DNA from: Lunularia cruciata
Lineage: Eukaryota; Streptophyta; Marchantiopsida; Lunulariales; Lunulariaceae
Reading direction: 5' to 3'
DNA length: 64,000 nucleotides
Assembly: GCA_948567375.1 (NCBI GenBank)
Contig: OX419762.1
Span: forward strand, 46,047,034-46,111,033
Shown: positions 10,378 through 21,648 of the stretch, in pieces
Position numbering within the stretch: the stretch's first letter is position 1
Layout of the letters: every line of letters begins with the position of its first letter
Program-made: the position numbers and the translations under genes
The notes under the pieces: model-generated
Databases searched by the model: none
What the model saw: only the letters and a program-made list of their open reading frames with translations
Told to the model about the DNA's origin: nothing

Positions 10378-12269
10378 TCACAAAATCCAAAATCTCCTTG
10401 TACTCCATTGGAACCTCTTGAGTGAGATTGTCATGAGCTCCTCATCCAAGAAGGAATCATCCACACGCGCATCTCCATCATGATCATAGGCTCTAGATAA
10501 CAAATCAGCATTTGCATGTTTCTTTCTTGGCCTATCCTCAATGGTGTAGTCATACTCAGACAAGAGTATCATCCACCTTGCTAGTCTTCAACATTAGGCT
10601 TGTTGAAGATGTACTTCAAAGCCTTGTGATCCGTGACAATTGTGGCTTTCCCTCCAATCAAGTAATGTCTAAACTTCTTGAGACCAAAGATCACTGCCAA
10701 CCCTTCTCTCTCCGTGATAGAGTAGTTCTTCTCTGCTGAAACTATCTGCCTACTAGCATAAGCTATTGGATGATCATGCCCATCTTGGTCTAATTAACTA
10801 AGAGTGCATCCTATAGCTACATTAGAAGCATCAGCGTAGAGGATGAAAGGCTTACTCCAATCAGGTTTAGCAAGAATTGGAGCTACAACAAGGGATTGCT
10901 TGAGCTCCTCAAAAGCTTTGAGAGCCTCCTTGTCTTCCAAAATCACCATGTAATCTACACCCTTCTTCATGTAGATGGTCAATGCATAAGCCTTGTTGGA
11001 AAATGAGAAGATGAACCTCCTATAGTACCCAACCATCCCCAAGAATTGGCGTAACTTTGTCAAGCTTGAAGGGAATGGAAGGTCTGAGATTTTCCTCACC
11101 TTCTCAAGATCAACTGCTATTCCATCCTTGGAGATGATGTGCCCCAAAAGTAGACCTTCTTCAAATCCAAAAATGCACTTCTCTGGGTTGAGTGATGCAT
11201 TTGCCTCATCCAAGCATTGCAAGACTTTGATTAGGTGCTCAAAGTGCTCCTCCTTGCTCCCATAGACACAAAAGTCATCAATGAAGTCTTCCACAAATTT
11301 CTCAATGGAAGGTTCAATTACCTTGTTCATGAACCGTTGGAATGTGTCTGTAGCATTGCAAAGCCCAAAAGGCATGACCTTGAAAGCATAAGTTCTCCAA
11401 GGTGTGGTGAATGTGGTGAGTTGTTGATGCTCTGGTGCAATCTTGATTTGGTTGTATCCACTATAACTATCTTCAAAATTGTACCTCTCATGACCTGCAA
11501 CCTCCTCCAAGATCTCATCAATGAACGGCAATGGGTAGTAGTCCTTCTTGGTAACAGCATTGAGCTTCTTGTAATCCACACATACCCAAAGCTTGCCATT
11601 CTTTTTTTTCACAATGACAATTGGAGACACCCATTCTGAATTCTCCACCTCAAAGATAAATCCAGTCTCCTTGAGCTTATCAATCTCCTCCTTCACAACC
11701 AAAGATAATGGTGGGCTAATGCGACATTGCTTTTGGTGGATTGGTCTTGCATGTGACTCCACCTCTATCTTGTGCTCCTCCAAGGTGACCTTCTTCAAAT
11801 CCTTGTAACTAAAAGCAAACACATGGATGAACTTGCAGAAAATCTCCTCAAATCTCACCTTCTCCTCCTTGGTAACATTTGGGCCATACTTGAGGGTAGC
11901 TAACCTTCTCTCTACCTCCTCAAGTGTCAATGGTGATTTGTTTAGGTCCTTCAAAACCTCTGGCTTAGGTGCAAAATCCATAGCATACAAGGGATACACA
12001 TCTGAATCAGATTCAGATTCATCCTCTTCCGTGGAAGTCTCCTCCTCCATGCTTGTGTCCACACCTGAAGCTCCTTCTTTAGAATCTGATTCCCAATAAT
12101 CAGAAGATGGTGTATCTGAATGTGAAGTGTTGGTGGTGTTAGTCACAAGAATAGTGACTCTATGGTTTGATGGCCCAATCCTCAAGTACCCTTTGTGCCA
12201 TCGATCAGTTGTGCGTGCTGCTCTCAACCATGGCCTCCCAAGAAGTAAGTCATAGCTTGAATTCTTCAA
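10378..12269 (-). pseudogene. reverse transcriptase and RNase H of E2
   Basis: The long frame 12269-10794 starts with LLLGRPWLRA, the conserved last strand of the retropepsin. It passes through an acidic spacer, then shows RT motifs: WVCVDYKKLNAVTKKDYYPL, SYSGYNQIKI, VMPFGLCNA, catalytic FIDDFCVYG, LLLGHIIS and FLGMVGYYRRFI. RNase H begins at FILYADASNVAIG. A TAG follows CTLS near 10793. RNase H continues in other frames to about 10600 (VIFGLKKFRHYLIGG, TDHKALKYIF) and at 10572-10378 (LSEYDYTIEDR, HANADLLSRA). The RT catalytic residues are present; the RNase H part is frameshifted. Confidence 0.88.
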
Positions 12270-12339
12270 GACTTCGGAAAGTCATGAGATTTTGAACTCC
12301 CATAATTGAAACTACCACTTTATCTATCACCCCTACTGG

Positions 12340-13956
12340 TCAAAATTGTTGCTTGTTTGCCATGCTCATCACAAATGTTGAAGCTCTTGAGGGTATCATA
12401 CCCAACTTCTTCATCAACCTTTCTAACAAGGCATTTACTGCTGATCCTCCATCAACCAATGCATCCTTGATGTTGTGACCATTCACTCTCACATCAATCT
12501 TGGAGGCATATTCACAAGCCTCCCATGGTGATTGCTTGGCATCCACCACCCCCATTGATACTAGAACTTTTTCCTTCTTCTTCCTCTTGCTCCTTGTAGA
12601 ACTCAAACCACCTCTAAGCTCCTTTCTCAACGTAGGGTTCAAAGCAATTAATTGGCCCACTGTGATGTTAGCCTTATGACTACCAACATCCTCCAACACA
12701 TTATAGTTCCATTGTTGCTTTGAAATCAAGAAGTCCTCCATCCCCAACTTCTTCCTTGGAGTCTTTGTTGTTGATGGTGTTGAGGTGCGAGTGCTCCTAG
12801 TAGACATAGGAGTATCCTTGATTGAAGTAAATCCTTGAGAAGAGTGAACATCCTCTGCAAAACGAGCTCTCTTCTTCTCTTGTGCCAAAAGCTCCAAATT
12901 AAGACCCTTGGAGTTTGAGCACTCTCCCTTCTCATACTTGCTCTCAACCACATCTATGGATGCTATCCCCTTACCTTTGTTGGGATAAGGAGCCACTTGG
13001 GTTTCACTACCTCCCTCTTTCCCTCTTTTGGCTCCCTCATAACCCCTTCCTCCATGGTAAGTGGAATTTGGGCAATTCCTTTGGATATGGCCTCTTCCTC
13101 CACAACCAAAACAATTTCTATCATTGAAATTGTTGTCTGGTTGGCCTCCTCTATATGGATAGTTTCCATAACTCCTAGGCCCTCTCCCTACATTCTGATC
13201 CACCTCTCTCTTCTCCCATAGTTGCACCACATTGATCTTGAGATCCGCAAGTTGTTCTGTGATGGTTTGGAGTGGATCTTTTGGTGGAGGTGCAAGAACT
13301 GGAGCAACTACTACTTGTGGTGCAACACTTGTCACCAAAGTATCAGAAGTTCCACCATACTTGTAGCCTTGAGGAGGATGCACAACCTCCTTCACAACCA
13401 AATCACTCTCATCCCCTTCCAAACTCTCCTCCATACGAATTGCCATCTTGAGAGCTTCAACCTTGGAAGAAGGTTTCTCATATCTCACCTTGCTTCTAAT
13501 TTGTGGTCTCAACCCTCCCACAAAATTCTTGGTGAGCATCGCCCCTATGCCAATCATTGTAGTCTCCACATCATCCCCACCCTTCTTCAACACTATGCAA
13601 AATCTGGACTCTAACTTTTCCACTCTTTCCACATAGACTCTCACTTTCTCTCCATCTCCTTGCTTGAGAAATGTAACCTCACTCATCAATCTCTCATAAC
13701 TCTCATCAGAAAGAAAGTTCTCAATGAGTGCTGAAGTCAAAGTCTCTTAAGACTCCTCTTCCCCATCTCTCCTCTCTCTCTTTTGGTATTCTGACTCATA
13801 CCATGTAAGTGCTGCATCCTCAAAGAAATCTAGTAATAATGAGGCCCACTCATTCTTCCTGCTCTCATTGTTTCCTATGCAAGCTCTCTTGAAGTGTCTC
13901 ACAAAGGCCTCCACATCTTCTCCATCCTTGCCAAAGAAAACCGGAAGTTTCCCCAT
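12340..13956 (-). pseudogene. gag, zinc knuckle and protease of E2
   Basis: The start is at 13956 (MGKLPVFFGKDGEDVEAF), a retrotransposon-gag type N terminus with ALTWYESEYQKR. A stop near 13747 separates it from the main frame 13740-12340. That frame holds a CCHC zinc knuckle (CFGCGGRGHIQRNC), a Ser/Thr-rich stretch and a retropepsin active site region (DALVDGGSAVNALLERLMK), where the usual DTG/DSG appears as DGG. E3 carries the same DGGS, so this is a family trait and not one copy's mutation. The frame ends at ANKQQF; in E3 the equivalent frame runs on through the protease end, so gag and pol were one polyprotein. Confidence 0.85.
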
Positions 13957-14187
13957 CTTAACCCCTCACTATCTTTCTTTTCTCTCAATTTTTTTCTCTT
14001 TTTTTTCTCTCACTCTATTACTAATAGAGTATATACATGACTAACACCATCTGAAAATAATCCACTCTAGGGAAAAAAAAAGGTTCAGGTTGCTCCAAGA
14101 TTTCTATAGCAACATCAAATCCTAGAGTGCATATTAATCTAACTCTCATGGATAGTTTATCCATGAGTTAAAAGATTATCTCCATCA

Positions 14188-14604
14188 CTAATCTTGAGAA
14201 CTAGTTGATGAAGGGGGTAGTATTTCTGTAGCTGTACTAAGACTCTCTCCAAGATCCTTCACCAAAGTCTCCAAATGTGCTTTTACTCCACTACACTCAT
14301 GTCCTTTTGGAAGTCATTCCACTCCACCAACCTCACACAACTCCTTGGTCTTAGATCTTCTCCTTCCTAATCTTGGTGAAGAAGGTCAAACGTGCAAACC
14401 CAAGTCAAGTAAGCCTCTCCTTTCCCTCAATCTCTTGCTCTCAAAGGTCAATGGACATGAACTTGCCTTATGTCCCTTCTCTCCACACAGAAAGCACTTA
14501 GACTCACTCTTTCCTCCAAGTGGTGTAGGTTTCTGGATCCTCTCAACACTCTCTTCAAATTCTATTGTAAACTCTCTTTTCCTCAAATCCACCCCTAAAA
14601 TCAC
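14188..14604 (-). pseudogene. CCHC-finger ORF upstream of gag (E2)
   Basis: Between primer site and gag the minus strand encodes a frame with VDLRKREFTIEFEESVERIQ, a perfect CX2CX4HX4C zinc knuckle (CFLCGEKGHKASSC), then LTFESKRLRERRGLLDLGLHV. A TGA at about 14386-14388 replaces the GGA seen in E3. After it comes a second Cys/His cluster region (LPKGHECSGVKAHLETLVKDLG) down to a stop at 14188-14190. The same frame and motifs occur in E3 at 26616-26972, which argues for a real coding region. It is separate from the gag knuckle. A nucleic-acid-binding role is inferred from the CCHC motif only. Confidence 0.6.
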
Positions 14605-15499
14605 CTAAAACCCTTGAGGAACCTTGCATTATCTCAATTTCCACTCTTGATGGCACTCCATGTTCCCAAGATGAATCTAAACACTCAAACATGCTTTTTG
14701 TTGATCTCAAACTCCTCATGCATGAGATCTCCACTTTGCAGAATTGACCCTTCCTCACAATGTCACTCAAATTGCCCAACCATTATTTCATAGTCCTCTA
14801 AAATTTTTCACACTTGATCAAACCTCTAGAATATTTCTCCTTGCAAAATTTCAGATCTTTTCATTGAGCCATTTGGCCTAGACACCTTTCTTTTCAGCAC
14901 ACAAATTTCAGATTTGGTCTGAAAACCGCCCCCCTTACTTCAAAAACTCATAAAGCCCTGCGCAAAATCGCTCTCTCTCTCATTTTTGTGGCAGCAGGTA
15001 GGATACAATGCACTTAATTCTCTTGGAAATGTTTAGGACAAGTCATTGAAAAGTGAAGAAATGGCGGACTCTGTACAATTTCCCAGAGAGCATGCAGTTG
15101 CGGGAGCACTTTACCCTATCAACTTTCAAAAATTCTAGCTCAGTGCGCGTAGTAGCTCTCATAATTATTTCAAGTGTGCTAACTGAAAGTTAACCCAAAC
15201 TATCATGTGTAGAAATTTCAAGTTCAGATCTCAAACTTGAGATTTTGCCCAAAATCACCTTAATCCCCAAAATCTCCAATCCACCTCACACAATCTCTCC
15301 AATTCCTCTCATGTGTACAAGATGTACAAAATCACCTCAAAGACATCATAATGAACTATAGGGTATACAAATGGATCTTGGTTCTCTAACATAAGTTAAG
15401 CCCTTTGCTCTCCTAATGTTCTCTCCAAGTGAGCTCTCATAGCCTCTTTCTGCCTAATATAGAATTGAACGCGGAACATTATCTTGCTTTCTAGAGAGG

Positions 15500-15516
15500 T
15501 CCCGGCAACGGAACCA
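15500..15516 (-). other. primer-binding site of E2, tRNA-Asp-like
   Basis: Minus-strand TGGTTCCGTTGCCGGGA lies four bases after the LTR end. It matches the tRNA-Asp-type primer site (TGGCGCCGTTGCCGGGGA) except for two bases in the CGC block and one missing G. It supports 15521 as the inner end of the 5' LTR. Confidence 0.75.
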
Positions 15517-15520
15517 AAAA

Positions 15521-16210
15521 TGTGAGCCGGCATGTCTCTCAATCAAAATGAACCTCTGATGGCTATTATGGTAGCGCACCATGGATTTAGAAGGCAAGGA
15601 ACCCCAACTCCATCATACTCCTCCAAGGCTAACACTCCAAGACTCAAGACATTGCTCACTAGAGAACTCAATGAAAGAGAGATAGTTGCAAATGAAAGGA
15701 TGATGAGTACCTCCTCACCCCTTGTTTATATACTTGTGAAATAGTTACGTACCAAAGTTACTAATTACCGTAGTAACTCAAGTTACTAGACTAAAAGTCA
15801 AGTAAAGTCAAAAAGTAGAAAGGAATATCCATTCACATGAGCATATTCCCCTAAGCACGTGGTCTTATCTTGACCCAACCACTAAGTCAAGGATTCCTTC
15901 ACATGGGCTGTCCTTGGACTAAAGAAGAATCCAAAACAAAAGGGCTTGCGGGCCCAAGAGTTCTCAACTCTTTCCTCAAAGCCAAACACTTAGGAATAAT
16001 ACCAAGTCAACACACTAAAATCCAAAATAGTGGTGCTCATCTTTTCTACTTCCTCTAAAGTGAAGTCCCCTCTATCTTAGCTATGACTAACTTTAGCTAA
16101 CCATGACTAATATAGAACCATCCTTTATCTATATAAATAATATCTCTTAAGTACTTATAATACCAAGCTAAATATCATAATACCACACACATGCATAAAT
16201 GGGTGTTACA
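15521..16210 (-). repeat. 5' LTR of E2 (690 bp)
   Basis: Direct repeat partner of 8397-9088. On the minus strand it starts TGTAACACCCATTTATG at 16210 and ends GCCGGCTCACA at 15521. Confidence 0.9.
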
Positions 16211-17859
16211 AAACGAATTATGTGATGAAGCACCAAGTGGTGTTCTTCCATAATATGTTTGCAAGAGAGCCAATTAACTGGGTGAGGTGCTTCCATGGGC
16301 AAACAAGACAGATGGTGTGGAACTTGCGGGATAAATTGCCTCCACATTACATTGTGTTGTTTGCAACACATTTCTACCTCGGGCTGAATCTACTCAATGT
16401 GGCAGAGTGCAATAGAATGGTGTTGCATTTTCATCCCAACTTAAGAAAGGAGGTCAACATAGAGGAGCAGTAGTACATTCTTCAGATCAAAAGCAGTGAT
16501 GAGTACTATGCACAGACGGGGACGAGTGCATAGGTGGATGTAAGTACTCCAAAGTCAAAGAAGCGGAGTCGACAAGGAGAAGGCAAAGAAGCAAGGTAAG
16601 GGAAGAGGAGAATGCCAGTTTGGGGAGTGAAGCGTCCATTCCGTTACGACAACTATAGTGAAGAAGGTGAGTATCGAGAGAAGAAGAGGTAAAGAAGGAG
16701 ATCACTCCGCAAGTTGAAGTAGTTGCGAGTGACGTAGTGGAGTACCTGCACAAAGTTGTGTGTCCTCTGTTGGTGAAATTGGAACACAAGAAGAAGGAGA
16801 TGCAGTCAAAGTGTCCGGAGTTGAAGATTGTATTGCAGGTGTTAGCACAATTAGACAAAGAGGAGGACTTGGAGTTGAAGAAGAGTATAATCCAAGGTGA
16901 GGAGGAAAGGGAAGTAATGCGAGTGGATGCAGTAGTGCAGAGTCAAGTGGTAGAAAACTTGAGGAGAGAAGCAAGGTATCGAGAGGAACTTGTGAAGCAG
17001 AGTGACATAGCAAAGGAAAGACAAATTGTTGAATATGAGATCTTGAAGTAGCAGTTTGCTGATTTGAGACTAGAAATTATTCATGCTATGGCAAGAGTAG
17101 CAGAGAAGGAACAAGAGCTTGATAGGGTAATGGAGAGTGTTGAAGAGAAGAAGCAATTGTGGCAACAAGAGTTGATAGTGAGATATAGAGAAGAAGAGAG
17201 GTTGCGAGAGTTACTTCATAATCAGGAGGAGAAGATTGTACAAAAGGAGAAGGAGAAGGAAATTGTGAAAGCCGAGTTTGAGGCAGAATTGGCAATGTAC
17301 CAAGAGGATTGGCTTGCAGATCGGGAGCAAGAGAGGGAGATGAGACTGGAGCCCTTGAAGGAATTGTAATGAGGATGAACGCAATGTTGGGTACAGAGGC
17401 CAATGTGCGTATCAAGGAGACGAGGCTGCATGAGTTGAAGTTGTTGGTGCAGGAGACGAGGAGGAGACATGTGAAGGATACCAATTTGAACGCGTTGTTG
17501 ATTAGTCTCAAAACTCGTGTAGATAGGAAGATATTGGAGGTAGAAGAAAATATCACAAGCAGATTAGACTTAGTAAAATTGGAGATAGATAAACTTTGGA
17601 AAGATGTTAGAGCAAAACCCGAAGTAGATGAAGTAGGAGTACAAATGTCTTCAGAGTTACCATTGGAGACATTAGAAAAGAGTGGGTCGAGAGATAAGGA
17701 GTTAGAAAGATTGCCCACTAGTGAGATCAGGAAAGAGAACTATTAGATTTGGTAGAAGATGTAGGAGTTATGAAACCCAAGGAAAGAGTAGTAGGAAGTG
17801 AAGTTACTTCAGGTTTGGGTTTGAAAGCCAAGGAAGAAGTAAACATCGGATTGGATTAG
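16211..17859 (+). pseudogene. LTR-encoded coiled-coil protein, F copy (partial)
   Basis: This holds the C-terminal two thirds of the family protein: MKHQVVFFHNMFAREPINW, WNLRDKLPPHYIVLFATHFY and HFHPNLRKEV, then a shortened charged linker. The coiled coil lies at 16737-17051 and 17064-17369, with EYILK-type heptads rich in E, K, R and L. The tail at 17309-17746 ends near VNIGLD plus TAG at 17857-17859. That last TAG stands where copy D has CAG followed by TAA, so the original stop was probably one codon later. Several stops and a frame change break it. Confidence 0.6.
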
Positions 17860-18653
17860 TAACAAATTTGAGATAGGAAGAGGTAGATATGAAGAGGTGC
17901 ATTGTCATTTTAGATTTGCAGGTTTGTAGAGTTGTTAGGAAGCGGTATATTTGTTAGAACTATCAATTGCTTCACTATTTAAAAATGGCATTTGTAGTAT
18001 TGTGTTGTTCAGTGCTCATTATTTCTAGGAATAGATAAAGTGAAGTGTTGTGAAGTAGTGCTCGTCACTTGAGCTTGATTCCAAGTATCAACTTTGTGTT
18101 TGTAATTGTGAGTGTGTGGAGAAATTTGAAGTGCAAGTTAGTGTGCTTGTTGGATGTTGGATTCTGTAGCCTTGATCTTCATTCTGTGTGTTTGATCCTA
18201 AGTGAAGTGCAATCAAAGTAATGCCTTGACAGATCTAAGAGGAAGTGTAGTGTTGGTAGTATTCTGCATTTGTGAGTGTAGTGCGAAGTTGATGTGAAGC
18301 AATTTTGATAGAGGAAGTTGTGCCTTCAGTGGAGGGGTGGAACACAATTTTGAGGTGAAGTCGCTTTGTAGTGAACTGCCATTTTTGAGAGAGCCTGAAT
18401 CATCATAATCAAGATTGTTTAGAAAGATTTGATGGAGTTGTGATTAAGGAGTGTTACTTCGTGACAAGACTGAGAATCAGTGCTTGTTACTCTCTTCTGG
18501 GTGTGGTTTCTACCTGAGAGACTAAAGAAGAACTCAAGAAGAACTACATTGTGACTTTTGACTTTGTATTTGACCAATTCTGACTAGTATCTCTATGGGA
18601 ACGAACTTTACTTACCCAATTACCACAAAAGTGATATTTGCCGGGTTGTCACA
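16211..18653 (+). mobile_element. 5'-truncated giant LTR (copy F)
   Basis: Plus-strand giant LTR lacking its first part, which is lost where E2 begins. It resumes within the coding region (NYVMKHQVVFFHNMF equivalent at about 16213), continues through the coiled coil, has TATTTAAA at 17976-17983 (677 bases from the end) and ends GGGTTGTCACA at 18653. Directly after the end, pol sequence of element X (RNase H tail) resumes without a primer site, so F looks like a solo LTR inserted in X and then damaged by E2. Confidence 0.65.
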
Positions 18654-20070
18654 TTACTACAAGAATTCACATATACTATACAAGTAAGGAAGGAATCTTC
18701 ACATTCAAATGCAGACTTCCTATCCAAGTTGGAGACTAAAGATCAAGATCTGGAGGTAGATGACCAGTTTCTTGATGAAGAACTATATTAGTTAATGGCA
18801 ATGCAAAGTACAAGGTTTGCGGTAGAATATCACTATCTACATACTTGCCAATGTCCTAAGGGGCTGGACCCAAAGTAGAGAGAAGTCTTTCTTAGGAAAA
18901 TGGGACCATATCAGCTGAAGCACAATATTTTGTTTAAAATGGGTGAAGACAAAATACTTTGTAGGTGCTTGGAAGCAAGTCCTTACACTTGGAATCATCG
19001 TGAAGACACTATGCCTTGAAGAACACATTGAATAAAATCCTTTGGTACAGTCCTTGTAGCCTACAATGTATAAGGATACTCAAGCCTATATTCAAAGTTG
19101 TGATCCTTGCCAAACGATGGAAAGCTGATGGCTACTCCTCAATGGCCTTTTAGACCAATTTTGCCATTGGCCCATTTGAGAAATATGGAAATGATTTTGT
19201 GAGTCTGATTCAACCAATGACTCAATTTGCAAGGAAGATATACTTTTTCATATGCATGGACTATGCTACTAAAATAGTGGAAGCCAAAGCAACTTGGAGA
19301 GATGATGTGGAAATTGTAGCCAATTTTTTCTTCTACAACATCATTTCTTGTTATGGATCTCCTTTGGAATTGGTCAGTGACCAAGGGATGCATTTTTTTA
19401 ACTCACTTGTGGAGGCATTAACCAAGTAATTCCAAATCAAACATTGGAAGTTAACAACCCAAAAGCTAATGCATTGATTGAGAAGGCAAATGGATTGTTA
19501 TGTAAAATTTTGAACAAGGTGATTGGTTACTATGATTATGATTGGAATACAAAGCTACTAGGAGCTTTGTGGGCACATAGAACCATAGAAAAGATAACCA
19601 CCAAACAAACTACATATTTCTTAACATCTGGATTGCATCCCATACTACTAATTGAATTTGAAGTACCATCATATCAAATCCTTTTGAGGAATGATTGTTA
19701 GAGGAAGAAAATAAGGATCTCCATATCCATCAACTGATGTGGTTAGAAGAGAAGAGAAATTATGCAATGCAAACTATGAAGAAGATACAAGATCAATAGA
19801 AAATCAGGCATGACAAGCAAATAAGGCCTATTGTTGTTCAAGAGGGAGACTAGGTGCTATAATATGACAACCACCAAATATTTTTTCCAAGCAAGCTGCA
19901 CTTAAGGTGGCTGGGAGGCCATACCAAGTAATGCACATTTATGAAAATGGCTCTATTCTACTAGTAGACCTGGAGGCAAATCCTTTTGCCACTTGAGTAA
20001 ATGGATGGAGGGTCAAAAGATAGTGGACCAAAGACACTGATGTGTAAAAAAAAGAGGAAGTTCACATTTT
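18654..20070 (+). pseudogene. RNase H tail and integrase of element X
   Basis: The region opens with the end of RNase H (SNADFLSKLETKDQD; compare HANADLLSRA in E2). It then shows a zinc-binding remnant (SCDPCQT) and the integrase core in two open pieces (19199-19429 and 19444-19701). The DDE residues are visible: D in FICMDYATKIVEA, D in LVSDQGMHFF and E in LIEKANGLL, followed by ALWAHRT and LIEFEVPSYQILL. After about 19700 the C-terminal domain is degraded. It ends at the purine tract before the LTR at 20083. Sequence and codon choice differ clearly from E2 and E3, so this is a separate gypsy lineage. Confidence 0.75.
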
Positions 20071-20080
20071 AGGGAGGGTG
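20071..20080 (+). other. polypurine tract of element X
   Basis: AGGGAGGGTG lies two bases before TGTGGTACCCAC. It follows the integrase region and marks the start of a 3' LTR. This is the key sign that the 3.7-kb unit is an LTR. Confidence 0.65.
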
Positions 20081-20082
20081 TA

Positions 20083-21098
20083 TGTGGTACCCACACTCGT
20101 TTTGTTTTTGACAAGTATTAAAAAAGAAGTGTGTTGTTGAAACCAAATTTAAGCTAAATGGAGAGGAAAGGAGAAGAATCATGTATGTGGATTGACCCAA
20201 GGAAGTTGACTTCATGATAAAAGAAGAAGAATTTGGATTGGACTTACAAGATGATAGACCTAAAAGTAAGGATACTTTGCATTGGAGTGATTGACCCAAT
20301 CCAAAGAAATTGTAACTACTTTTCTTTAGGCCAAGTCAGTCAAGAAGGTACATTCAATGAAAATGGCTACTTTGGGATAGGGTAAAATTGACAGTGGTAG
20401 GAAGAAGACATGCAAAATCTGGAGTTGCAATTGAAGTTTGATTGAAGAATGATCAAGAATTGCATAAGTATAAAATTGCAACTCTGTCAAACAAATTCTG
20501 CAATGTTGAATTGTTATCCTATCCCTCTTAGTAGTTATCCTGAGGGAGTTAGAATTATAGACCTAGGCAAGGGTTTGATTTTCAAAGACCAAGGGTTAGA
20601 AAACACATGATGCCAATGAAGGGCAGTAGATAGATTCCTTCACTCATAGTGAGGAATCCTAGAATTTAGAGGTTAGATCTAGTGGCAAGGATCAAAGTCT
20701 TGAGTAGACTTTGGATCATTTTTCTGGCTTAGAATTGGAGCTTGAGTTTTCTTGGTTTCATGGCAAAAATAGCCGCTAGCAATTGTAAAGATGGCCCCAA
20801 GGTAGAGGGGGAGAGAGGAAATCTGGCTTGATGGATTGAGTTGGAATGGAGATTAGTCTTAGTGAGAGAATCTAAAGATGCAAGAGGAGTCATCTTTTAT
20901 TAGAAGTGTGATTCTTCAAAGGAGATTATAGAGGTTAGAAATTTCTTTAGTGCTACTCATACCAAGAATAGGTACAAGGTGGACACATATAGGGCCCCAA
21001 TGAGGCAAAGTATCATCAGTGCTCTAATGGCAATGTTTAAACCAGAGTGAACAACCTACATAATAAAGCAGCATGCAATGTTCTTCCATCAAATGTTT
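20083..21098 (+). mobile_element. 3' LTR of element X, piece 1 of 4
   Basis: It starts TGTGGTACCCAC directly after the purine tract and carries TATAAAA at 20469-20475 (386 bases in). It contains the degraded N-terminal part of the LTR protein and ends ...ATCAAATGTTT at 21098, where solo LTR C is inserted. The host sequence resumes after C as GTACGAAAGAAGG, and this join matches uninterrupted copy D (CAGATGTTTGTAGGAGAGG). Confidence 0.75.
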
Positions 21099-21483
21099 TG
21101 TGGTGCCCACATTTTTTGTTTTTTCAAAATAAAGGAGAAGAAGTATATAGAGAAGTCAGATTGCGCCTGTATGGCCAAAGAAGGCAAAGGAAAGAGTCTT
21201 TGGGATGAAACCCAAAGTAAAGTGACTTCAGGTCATAAGGCGAAGTACTCGGAAATGCCTTGTCAGCATACAACCCGAAGTAAATTGTCTTCATATCGGG
21301 GGGAGCTCAACCCAAGGCAAAGACAGTCTAACAACCTTTTGTCGGGGCAAGAAATTCAAGAAAGGGCCATTTAAAAACTGGCGGCCCATACACACAAAGG
21401 TTTATTGAGAGTGACAAGTGCATGCCAGAGGTGTGATTTCTTGGTAGAAACTCGAAGTGACGAAAGACAAAGAAGCGCAGCTC

Positions 21484-21490
21484 TATAAAA
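21484..21490 (+). promoter_or_regulatory. TATA-like box 1 in LTR C
   Basis: TATAAAA lies 385 bases from the LTR start and 165 bases before the ORF ATG. It is at the same position in X (20469-20475), D (33900-33906) and E1 (3855-3861). It probably drives a transcript containing the LTR ORF; this is inferred from positional conservation. Confidence 0.5.
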
Positions 21491-21648
21491 ATCAAACTTG
21501 CAACGACAAAATGTCGAGTAATTTTCCTTTGCCATTGAGAAGTTGTCTTGCAGGTGATTGAGGGAAGGGAAATAGAGTTGGAATCGTGTTAGTGCGCAAG
21601 GGAGAAGTTGCGAGAGTGAAATTGAGAGAGAGGGAGAAAGTAGAAGAG

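Larger units (their letters stand above)
8397..16210 (-). mobile_element. Ty3/gypsy LTR retrotransposon E2, nearly complete
   Basis: The 7.8-kb element on the minus strand has two similar LTRs (15521-16210 and 8397-9088) running TGTAACACCC...GCCGGCTCACA. It has a tRNA-Asp-like primer site at 15500-15516, a CCHC-finger ORF (about 14604-14188), gag with zinc knuckle and protease (13956-12340), RT and RNase H (12269-10378), integrase (10303-9137) and a purine tract at 9089-9100. Domain order PR-RT-RH-IN is that of Ty3/gypsy. No chromodomain follows the integrase GPF motif. Several single stops and frameshifts split the polyprotein. The bases flanking the two LTRs (TGGAA and AAACG) do not match, and the left flank is pol while the right flank is a giant LTR, so no clean insertion site is seen. 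Confidence 0.9.
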
